Shown here: in pieces, positions 55,915 through 64,000 of the stretch
Layout: every line of letters starts with the position of its first letter
Numbering within the stretch: the stretch's first letter is position 1
From: Paragorgia papillata
Lineage: Eukaryota; Cnidaria; Anthozoa; Scleralcyonacea; Coralliidae
Direction of reading: 5' to 3'
Length of the DNA: 64,000 bases
Assembly: GCA_035771165.1 (NCBI GenBank)
Contig: JAWNZC010000406.1
Span: 5,010,639-5,074,638 of the forward strand
Made by a program: the position numbers and the translations under genes
The notes under the pieces: generated by a model
Database searches by the model: none
The model's input: only the letters and a program-made list of their open reading frames with translations
Told to the model about the DNA's origin: nothing

Positions 55915-56290
55915 AAAGTGGCAATAGTGGAAAAAATACCAAAATTTCAATTTTGTCACAAATAAATCATTTTCTATAAGTGCAAAACAATAATCGAATT
56001 AAAATGTGTTTGTTTGTTTTTTTTACAACACGCGGGAGAAATACTTATCTTTATCATCAGATGAAGACCTTCTCGCGGGTTTTCTCCCGTCAATTTTTCC
56101 AACAAAACGGTGTTTTTAAAAAGTTACCACTTTTGCAACGTTTTAATATTTTTCGTGGGCTGTTATCTAGGTATCCTCTTACAAAAATATGTCATGGATT
56201 TTTGACATTCAGTTTCAATTCGATTTTTATTAATGATCGCATCGTAGTCGCAATATAGTTCATTTCCTCTAAATTCCAAAACGCAGTCCT
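55915..56290. repeat. Dispersed repeat, partner at 1478-1930
   Basis: Shares the opening agtggcaatagtgg and the later blocks listed for the partner, including a cgttttaatatttttcg block. Confidence 0.6.
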
Positions 56291-56826
56291 ACGCAAAGTA
56301 CCGGGGTTTTGTTGGACATGAGTTTATGACCAGGGTGCTTCAGTGGATCTGGATTCAGGACTCCAAGGATATACGAACTAGCAGCAGTTCAGTTTAATGA
56401 TAATTCAATTCGTTTCTATACCGAATTTTGATTGATTGGCCTACCTGCAAATAACTGAGAGCAAATTTTCTGAGCATGCGCAATCGCAATAGCTGTTGCA
56501 AATAATTTTTGCAAGATCACTGAGTTGCCGCTACTTTCAGCATCTCAGAAAAATTACATCCCGAATGATTTACGTACAGTACAAGTCCAGCAATCGAGCA
56601 GCAAGGCAATTCGAGTGAAATATTATAACTGTACTTTCAACTACAACTAAGCCCAAGCGTTTTAATGCTATTTGTTGTTAATTTTCAGTTGTACTGTTCT
56701 GACAATTTTTAATTTGAACTGCTTTTGTCTTAGTTTTGTGTTTGACTGCAATACTGCATGTGCTTTGCTATAAAGTTACTTTAATTTATCAAGAAATGCA
56801 TGTACTGTTATTTATATATAAAATGA
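56291..56826. other. No gene recognised
   Basis: AT-rich spacer; nothing supported. Confidence 0.4.
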
Positions 56827-56828
56827 TA

Positions 56829-57018
56829 CACTGCAAAACCTCCAAATCATTGTCGAGATATACATGTATATTCTTATTTTAAGATTCTATTTCTTGTTTT
56901 AAGATATTTAATCCTTGTTTTAAGACAAAAATATCTTGTCAAGAAAACCCAGACGGGACAAGAAAATCTTAAAACAAGATTTTTTTCCGTTAGAACAAGT
57001 TTTTAGGGATTTGCAGTG
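56829..57018. mobile_element. TA-flanked MITE with cactgcaaa ends
   Basis: The ends are cactgcaaaacctccaaat and gggatttgcagtg, flanked by TA. The interior repeats cttgttttaagat in both orientations. A mariner-like target. Confidence 0.8.
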
Positions 57019-57315
57019 TAAAACAATTGCTCAGACTCGTCCAATCATCGATCAATATTTGGATGATTTCACGAATTCCCGGAATGGAGGAGCTATGTAA
57101 ATCATTTAATGATACTGCGAATAATTATAATTTAATAAATGCAAATTATTCGCAACTACTTGCATTATATAATACATTATTCGTCGACGATTCGCACTAT
57201 TCGTCGACTATTCGCATCTTGCGAATAGTGAAAATCGCAACTATTCTACTTTTATCGGTTGCCTAAAGTTGATCTACTGCCAAAAACATGAAGCGTAAAT
57301 ATCTAACCGTTTCTG

Positions 57316-57348
57316 ACAAAGGGTCCCCGCTCGAAACGTTAGTCAAGG
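57316..57348 (+). ncRNA. Hammerhead-like motif, uncertain
   Basis: ctgacaaagggtccccgctc followed by gaaacgttagtc resembles the catalytic strands CUGANGA, GAAA and a GUC cleavage site, with G8 changed. Similar text is on the minus strand inside the palindrome at 10371 and in the Penelope 3' end at 5189. No convincing stem I can be drawn for any of them. Confidence 0.2.
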
Positions 57349-57993
57349 TTCCCACAGTGCTTGAAGAGTCCTGGAAAGTCCTTGAATTTCAAAAACAAAA
57401 TTCCAGGCTTGGAAAGTCGTTGAAAATCAATAGACCTCCTTGAAATTCCTGGAAAGAATTTTCCTTCTGTTGTTTTATGTAATATTTAAAACACGAGTAG
57501 GAGCGTTTTATCAGATTTAAAACACGAGCGCGTAGCGCGAGTGTTTTAGATCTGATAAAACGCGACTACGAGTGTTTTGAATAGCTTCAAAAACGCGACA
57601 ATAGATTTGCTAATTAGGATGACATTTTATATAAAATTTCACGTTCATTAGTATTCTTTATATAAAATTTCACGTTAGTTAATATTCATAGTAGTTTTAT
57701 CAGGTATAAAAGACTTGCACATGATCAAATACGTGCATATTAGTGGACAATTTGGTTCATGAGTTTTTGAACAATAAATTTTAACCATGATAAAATAACT
57801 GATTTCAGACAAAGTGTGTTGCTTGCTGGCGATAATTTAACTATAAACTATTGACCTAAATAAGTTTACGTGAGTTCAGGCCTAATTTTCAAGAAATTAA
57901 TAAAACAAACTTCATATTTTTTGCATATTATTTGATTAAGGTCCTCGAAAGTTCTAGAAAAGCCCTCGAATTTCATTTTCTTTGAGAAGTGGG
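57346..57993. mobile_element. TIR element (aaggttcccac ends) with nested palindrome
   Basis: The ends are aaggttcccacagtgcttga and gagaagtgggaacctt. Inner blocks tccttgaatttc and ctcgaatttcatt are similar. No clear target duplication was seen. Inserted in it is 57486-57700. Confidence 0.7.
57486..57700. mobile_element. Palindrome plus two 33-bp satellite-like units
   Basis: Arms cgttttatcagatttaaaac and gttttagatctgataaaacg meet at gagcgcgtagcgcgag. At 57627-57690 the minus strand carries tttatataaagaatactaat followed by gaacgtgaaat, the satellite monomer of 1-1007 with a diverged end, then a second partial unit. Confidence 0.8.
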
Positions 57994-58020
57994 AACCTTG
58001 ATTAGATATCCTTAATTAAA

Positions 58021-58465
58021 GTGCTTATGAAATGAAATTTTCGCTGATTTCTTTATTTCATAATATAAAAATATAGAAATCGCTGATATTGCTACATATG
58101 CTCACTTTGTTTTTTACGTGTTTAAAAAAGTGCTTTCTTTTTATATTTAAACTTGCTAAACCGTAGCATTTCTTTAGTCGAAATGTCAGCAAGGACTGGG
58201 ACGAGTAAACAATACCTGTGACGTCACAAGGTGGATCAAGACTAAACAAATTTATGATAATCCACCGTATGACGTCAAATAGTTGTTTGTGGCCGCGTTC
58301 TTGTGTTGACGTTTCACGGCCTTAGCTATCAACTTTGAACTGAAAAATAAAGTGTTTTCCAAAGACGTAAATATTAAATGAACATATGTACGAATATCAG
58401 AATTTTCTATATTTTTATATTATCAAATACTATATAAAAAGCAAAAATTTCATTTCATAAGCACT
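58021..58465. mobile_element. TTAA-flanked MITE A
   Basis: The ends are agtgcttatgaaatgaaatt and atttcatttcataagcact, with TTAA at 58017-58020 and 58466-58469. Non-coding. Confidence 0.9.
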
Positions 58466-58469
58466 TTAA

Positions 58470-58995
58470 AGTGCCTCTATTTAAATAACTTAGGTTAAAA
58501 GAAAATGTTTCCCGAAATTTTTTCTCAAAAATATTAAATGCTCGCCCATTAACAGTGTTCCGAAGTTGGCCAAATCAGCCCAAATCGCGCCATTTTGAAA
58601 GTTAGACCGTTTTCTTGGGCCTGGGCTCTAATTGATAGATTTACGTCACATTTGCGTCACAGTCGGAACACCAAAATTTGGCCACCGAGTCTGAGTCAGA
58701 CGAACCATCTTGGAACATATTGATGAATATATCTAAAGTTTTCATTGCTTAAATAAATGTTTAAGAGACGCAATACCAAAAACACACTAAATAGTCAGAA
58801 GTTCGGTTCCGACCGTGACGTCACAGAGTAAACTCGCACCATGTCCCTAATGCACGGTCACAGTTATAGAGGTACCAACTTTGAAGCGCTGTTAATGGGC
58901 GGGGATTTAATATTTTTGAGAAAAATTTCGGGAAACATTTTCTATTAACCTAAGTTATTTAAATATGTAAAGATCCCACAGGCCATAGAGGCACT
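58470..58995. mobile_element. TTAA-flanked MITE B
   Basis: The ends are agtgcctctatttaaataac and a right arm ending tagaggcact, with TTAA at 58466-58469 and 58996-58999. Inner arms contain cccgaaattttttctcaaaa / ttgagaaaaatttcgggaaa. It shares its left TTAA with MITE A. Confidence 0.9.
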
Positions 58996-58998
58996 TTA

Positions 58999-59222
58999 AG
59001 CCTGCCGCACACAAAAGCTACTAGCTGAGCTAACTGCATCGCGAGGCCACGCATTTGCCCCTCAGCAAAAATCTCTCGCGTGCGCGTCGCTTTTCCTGAG
59101 AACTTTCCCTCGGGAGGCTGTGATACAAATATCTATCGTGTTTGATATTAGAGAATCTTGCTCAGCAAATGGCTGCTCGCGAGGCGGTTAGCTCAGCTAG
59201 TAGCTCTCGCGTGCGGCAGACT
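58999..59222. mobile_element. TTA-flanked MITE C (agcctgccgcac ends)
   Basis: The ends are agcctgccgcacacaaaagc and cgcgtgcggcagact, flanked by TTA. Inner ctactagctgagctaact / ggttagctcagctagtag. PIF/Harbinger-like target. Confidence 0.82.
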
Positions 59223-60348
59223 TTACGTTCCATGTTCCGGCAGTTAGCCAACTTTTAATAACGTTTCTTAATTAATATTTTGAATTTGCACTTCAATCGC
59301 TGCCTAAACGCAGCACGCTACCTCAATGTCAATAAAGAAACTCTTTTTTTCCAAGCTTTCTTCTTACTCGGATCATACTGCCTATCATCATCAGTCGTGT
59401 TTTCCAATTGCATTTGCCGCTTCCAATGGCCAAATTCTTAACGTCCCAAGCGAACTCTCACGAGCATGCGCCATAAATCCTTCAAGATATCTACTCAAGA
59501 CTTCTTGCTTGCATACTGTGCCATAACGCTGCAGCTGGATATTCTCGAAATTAAAAAGAATAGCTATTTAATGTAAAAGTCCAACCCTGTATTAACCCTT
59601 CTAAAACTTCGTTAATAATTATAATGAGGAAAATTGAAAAAGAAATTAAGCTTTAATAAATGTCTGGTGAAAAACATCAGTTCACTGTGTCGTGCAGATT
59701 CACCAGGACACTGATGTCTTTCAAAATGAAACAATCGTACTTTTGGCTGAGCCAAATAAGTGTTAATAAGTCGCAAGGCGGAGAGGTTGCCTTTGTGTAA
59801 CACCCTCCTGTCGTGAAAACTGCAAAAAGCCAAATACAGATTCTCAACCCGCTGCGAGAACAATTTCGTTGCACAGAAATATTGCAATTGAATGTCAATC
59901 AAGGTATTGGGGATGGCAGTCGCCAATTCAAGCGTGAACTTAAGGCACAATTCTTTCAGCTGTTCATATTAATTTTACAATTGGTGACGAAATTCTACTA
60001 AAGCATTCTGTTTTTACATTTTTCTGTATAATTATATTTTGATGTTTTTTAATTCTATGTATGCTGTAGATACAAGTATCTTTATCTCTTGTACAAATAA
60101 ATATGTCCTTCTGTTGCCGCTCAGATAGGGTAATGCTCAGGGATTAACGCTATAACGAATATGTTTGGACATCTATGTATGACCTCAACAGATAAAAATA
60201 AATAAAACTGTATATTATTGGATACCCAACTAGATTAGCTTCAAATATAGTTTATTTTGGGTTACCCAGTGCACCAAAAATATATATCTTCGGCTTTGGG
60301 GTTTAAAAAATTTTAACTTTTATAGATACTAATGTCACGAATAAAGAA
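59223..60348. other. Gene-poor stretch
   Basis: A 112-codon minus-strand frame (59612-59950) is open but unrecognised. AATAAA at about 60096 on the plus strand could mark an old transcript end. Confidence 0.35.
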
Positions 60349-60430
60349 TTTTGTTGTTGTTGTTGTGTTGTTGTTGTTGTTGGTTGTTGGTTGTTGGTTG
60401 TTGCTGCTGACTGCTGTTGCTGCTAAGCAG
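60349..60430. repeat. (GTT)n microsatellite
   Basis: About 80 bases of imperfect gttgtt and tgctgc triplets. Confidence 0.9.
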
Positions 60431-60996
60431 CTGCTGTTGGTCGTGGTTATAACACCGCCTTTAAAAAATACATGCTTATTTTGCATTTTTGCTAACGATC
60501 AACTCACCTTTGTGCAGAACAAAACATGGTAAATTGCCCATATTGCCCCAGAGCTGAGCATCAGGAAAATTGAGAGTGGCAGTAATGCGGAATGAAAGAT
60601 TTAAAAGTTCTAAATAAAAGACAATATATAGATTAATCAAGGATCATTACTTATTATACTGAGAGAGCGGTAGTGATGTAAATGAAAGATTTTAAAAATC
60701 TTAAACCGAAGACACTATAATTAAATAAGGACCATCTTTAAAAAGAAAGAACATGGTTGATAAGTCTGCCTATACGCTCCCTAACAAATGAGGTCAGAAC
60801 TAGGGATTGATTCTACCGGCATTGCAATCAGCATGTTATAAAGTTTAAAACATAAACTTGTACTCAATAGCACAAAAAGCGAGATGTTTGTATAGTAAAA
60901 TTGAGCACATAGTTTTTCGTGGCAACGTGGACTCATGAGTTTTTCATAGTCCTCCAAATAGCACATTCGCCCCGGGCTTAACTAATGGTGGGGGGG
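60431..60996. other. No gene recognised
   Basis: Intergenic; nothing supported. Confidence 0.4.
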
Positions 60997-61163
60997 ACTG
61001 GTTTCCACTCAGGAAAATCTTCCAGCTGGATAGGAACGGACAGGAAAGTTTTCCTTTGTGTTAAAATCATTAAGTTCCCGACCGAGAAGCTTGCAAGTAC
61101 AAAGGAAATTTTCCTATCCGTTTTCCACGGTCCTGCGGAAGATTTTTCCTGAGTGGAAACTAG
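60997..61163. mobile_element. MITE with gtttccactcaggaaa ends
   Basis: The ends are actggtttccactcaggaaa and ttttcctgagtggaaactag. Inner tccagctggataggaacgga / cctatccgttttccacgg. About 167 bp. Confidence 0.82.
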
Positions 61164-61854
61164 CCTTAATAATTAAATATACATGAAAACATGTTCCAAC
61201 GTCAACTGTAACTTACGACATTATAGTGCCCTTTCGGCCCGTTAAAAACGCTATCTTATCTTCTTCTATCACCAGTGAAAAAAGTTGTACTCAAGAGCAC
61301 TAAGTATATTATAGTCTTCTTGCAGGACACTTGTTACTTTGACAATATCTTAACAAAGTATTCCGCCGATAGGCGAGGTGAATATCGGTGTTTATTATAT
61401 GGCACAAGTTACTTTGTTCCCGTTGTGAATAATCCGTGTTGTTTCTCATTGGCCGAGACGTGTTACGTGCCGGTCGTTCGATTATTTTCCGTAATCGGAC
61501 CGGTCTTCGGATTACGGATTTTGTCAGGCCATGTTGTTTGCAACTAAGACAACGAAAGAAAACCGCCAAGTAATTTTTGTGAATTCAACAACCTGAGGAT
61601 CTAAATTTTGGTATGATTCGGGACAATGAGCAATCTGGAAGCGAGTTTTAGGAGTCCGAAAGCGGATGACAACAAATAGTCAGCAATACAACATTGAAAA
61701 CGATGAGTTTTAATGTCACACGCTCGAGGTCACTCAGACTAAACTGACTAAAGTTACGTATCATGACAAGGTATAAATGTAAGGGTATGTTGTTTCAAAA
61801 ATGCCATATAATTTAAACTTTTGTATTAAACCCTCGTCCGCATTGGTCATATAC
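61164..61854. other. Foldback remnants, no gene
   Basis: 61360-61420 carries ccgccgataggcgaggtgaa, similar to the ends of the neighbouring elements at 61967 and 62415. A 90-codon frame (61275-61547) is unrecognised. Confidence 0.4.
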
Positions 61855-61950
61855 GGAAAATAATCAGACCCTCGGTCTTTATGCACAGACCTCGCCCTAC
61901 GGGCTCGGTCCGTTTAACTGTTCAAGACTCGGTCTGATATTTTTCCGTAA
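61850..61950. mobile_element. Palindromic foldback element, decayed
   Basis: tacggaaaataatcagaccc and ggtctgatatttttccgta are inverted around gacctcgccctacgggctcg. Confidence 0.75.
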
Positions 61951-61966
61951 CGGACCGCGCTCTCGG

Positions 61967-62262
61967 TTAATAAGAAGTTAATAATAACCGAGAACGAAGT
62001 CGAGGTTATTATATATTCACCGGTATTCACTGAGCCTGGCTCAAGGCGAATAATTGTTTTAGTATTAAATACACATTTTCCAATTACTTTTAGGAACAGC
62101 GTTTTCTTTAAAATTAGTTTAATTTCCTCTTCTGTCCAATGACAAAACCGGCTGGCGGCCATTTATTGAATAAACGCTGTAGGTGATTATCGGGAATTAA
62201 TCCGAGTGGTAGCATCGACCAAATCATCGCACGAGATTTTCTATAATCACCTGTGTAATTTT
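61967..62262. mobile_element. Foldback element, copy 1
   Basis: Opens taaccgagaacgaagtcgag, then ttcaccggtattcactgagc, gcgaataattgttttagta, a ggctggcggccattt block, aaacgctgtaggtgattatc and a final ttttctataatcacc. It matches 62470-62755 in order. Confidence 0.82.
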
Positions 62263-62409
62263 ATACTAATAAAGAATTAATTAACTTTAAACCCGAATCG
62301 AATTGTCTTCTACTATAACTCTGAATGTTAGTCACTATCTTTGTTTATTTTTGTGGCAGGAAGAGCCTGGATACGGGAAAACGTGATTGTCTCTTTTCAG
62401 ATTTTATTT

Positions 62410-62755
62410 AACATATTATTCGCCGAAGGCGAGGTGGAATAATCGGTGTATAATAAAAAAAAAAAACCGAGACGAAGTACGAGGTTATTATTCACCGATA
62501 TTCACTGAGCCTGAGGCGAAATAATTGTTTTCAGTAATAAAATACACATTTTCGTACCTTTTTTTTTTAGGGACAACATTTTTCTTGTAATATTGTTTAA
62601 TTTCCCTCGTTCTGTCGCATTGACAACTTGGCTGGCGGGAGCCATTTTTGAAATAAATACGCTGTAGGTCAATTATCGAGACATTAATCCGTATGAGTAG
62701 GCTCGACCAATCAGCGCGCGTGATTTTCTAATAAAATCACCTGCTGTATTTATAA
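62410..62755. mobile_element. Foldback element, copy 2
   Basis: Same order of blocks as copy 1, with many single-base additions and a poly(A) run at 62454-62465. Blocks include accgagacgaagtacgaggt, ttcaccgatattcactgagc, ggctggcgggagccattttt and acgctgtaggtcaattatcg. The excess of +1 differences resembles START copy 2. Confidence 0.82.
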
Positions 62756-63023
62756 TAATTGTTACTTATTGCATTAGTACTATTGCGCTGCAAAAGTTTT
62801 CACAGTATTTTCTTTTTCTGCACTGTATTTCCTTTATAACATGTACTGTTCTCAGCCAATCAGAATTGGGAAAAATTTTCTTTGTGGTAATATTATTAAG
62901 CTATTAAAACAATCAAGTTATTAAAAAAACAGAGTTGTTCGCTATACGTCGCAAATCGATTGACTGATTAAAATTTGTACTGAATTAAATTGCAACAATC
63001 ACGTGCGTACGTATGGAGCGGGG
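62756..63023. other. No gene recognised
   Basis: Spacer; nothing supported. Confidence 0.35.
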
Positions 63024-63497
63024 CATATGCAATGGCAATAAAAATTTAAGTTTGTCCTAATTTGAAAGAAACTCATTAAAATTGTAACAAGAAGATCTTT
63101 GGCAACTTTTTCGTATCTTTACTTTCCGTTTTCAAGATATTTCAAATTGTTTTAATATGTACATTATTTTCACATGTGGCAAAAACCAGTTATATCTCTA
63201 AGTTTGTTTCACACGAAATCATTTGGAAACTGTGCCACGATAAACACTCCTTCGTGACACTGAACATTTCATGATTGAAGCAATTATAGATATGTAATGT
63301 GATTTTGCTGTGTATGGAAAATACTGTTAACCCTGCTCATGACGTAAGAGACAATCCTCATTTACATATTAAACAAATTGAAAATATCTTGTTAAACGAA
63401 GAAAGATAAAAAAAAATCTTGTAAAATATCTTGTTACAATTTTACATGTTTCTTTCAAATTAGCCAAACTTAACTATAAAACTGCCAATACCCTCTA
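63024..63497. mobile_element. Diverged relative of the 21070 MITE
   Basis: Left end gggcatatgcaatggcaata, then aatttaagtttgtcc; right end aaacttaactataaaactgc then caataccct. The arms are recognisable but diverged. A clear TTAA is not kept on the left. Confidence 0.7.
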
Positions 63498-63803
63498 AGG
63501 TATATTTAAGTCACGTAAAAACAAGATCAGTAAATCCAAAGAGATAAAGAAATCCATTGTATGGTCGACAAATGCAAAGCATTGTGAGTATAATGACCAA
63601 AACAAAGGATACATAATTTTATCAATTACCTGTAGCCAACTCTTACCGTTAATCGACTTTCTTCCACATTGTTTGACCGAAGAGCAACCCTTTAAGACAA
63701 AACAACAATAAACTTTTTATCTACGAGCAAAGACTGAACATAATAAGGCAGAAAAACTTTTTTTCAAACTCTGCTTTTTCATATCATTCAAACTTTCCTT
63801 TGT
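63498..63803. other. No gene recognised
   Basis: Spacer; nothing supported. Confidence 0.35.
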
Positions 63804-63806
63804 TTA

Positions 63807-63990
63807 AGCCCCGTTATTCCACTAGGCGAGACTTTTTTTTTTTTCGCAGCGAAGCCGATTATTCGCCAGAAAAAAATAGGATCTGTTTCTACTTTTTCGC
63901 GGCGAATTCTGTCGCGTAACCAATCACGTTGCTGAATATATTTTTTCGATTCGCTTCACGCGAAAAAAGTCGTCAATTGGAAAACGGGCT
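63807..63990. mobile_element. TTA-flanked MITE (agccccgtt ends)
   Basis: The ends are agccccgttattccactagg and caattggaaaacgggct, flanked by TTA. Inner ttttttcgcagcga / tcgcttcacgcgaaaaaa. About 184 bp, at the right edge. Confidence 0.8.
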
Positions 63991-64000
63991 TTACAAAAGG

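Larger units (their letters stand above)
54840..55915. mobile_element. MITE of the gatatgcaaat family with nested insertions
   Basis: Inverted arms: tatctcacttcgttcttg with aagatttgtttgatatgcaa on the left and ttgcatatcaaacaaatctt with aaaacgaagtgagata on the right. Further right, cctccaaataagacaaactt matches the end region of the 46082 element. Nested inside are a palindrome (54981-55143) and a SINE (55655-55868). Confidence 0.65.

Overview
This is a eukaryotic, AT-rich, intron-bearing window that is almost entirely repeats and transposon remnants. The best guess for the organism is a cnidarian, probably an anthozoan. That guess rests on the mix of 5S-derived and tRNA-derived SINEs, CR1-like and R2/NeSL-like LINEs, Penelope and BEL/Pao remnants, and very many foldback MITEs whose centres read like cgaagccgaggg. 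No database search was possible, so it is recognition, not proof. No rRNA gene, tRNA gene, CRISPR array or bacterial operon is present.

Layout. 1-1007 is a 33-bp satellite. 1166-2767 holds two exons of a type I membrane receptor: an Ig domain exon, then a transmembrane exon with a cytoplasmic tail whose tyrosine motif pair is tandemly duplicated. 2902-4092 is a 71/73-bp minisatellite. 4.6-8.4 kb is a row of retroelement remnants (Penelope, an R2/NeSL-type LINE split by a TTAA MITE, and another LINE). 8.4-26 kb has no convincing host gene: it is foldback elements, SINEs, microsatellites and minisatellites.

26018-29651 is a nest: a TIR element containing a minus-strand CR1-like LINE, itself split by a two-exon Crypton-type tyrosine recombinase gene with all catalytic residues in place. 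A palindromic MITE sharing its terminal 12-mer sits directly beside it. 30-36 kb holds a 57-bp minisatellite, long inverted repeats, a START-domain gene copy and a BEL/Pao remnant. 36.2-39.8 kb is a CR1-like LINE split by a 2.1-kb TIR insertion.

39.8-49.5 kb holds a RecQ-like helicase fragment and then the remains of one long coding sequence. Its acidic motifs suggest a PIN/FEN-type nuclease with a cysteine-rich tail, and it is broken by three precise TIR insertions. A second START copy (51348-52051) is a segmental duplicate of the first. The rest, 52.3-64 kb, is a helicase fragment, a CR1 tail with internal tandem repeats, (ACAG)n tracts, several SINE/MITE nests and a chain of MITEs abutting at shared TTAA sites.

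Only the Ig receptor exons and the tyrosine recombinase look intact. The two START copies and the nuclease-like gene carry frameshifts. These may be true decay or, for some single-base ones, sequence error. Many element boundaries are firm because excision in silico restores a reading frame or shows a perfect target duplication.
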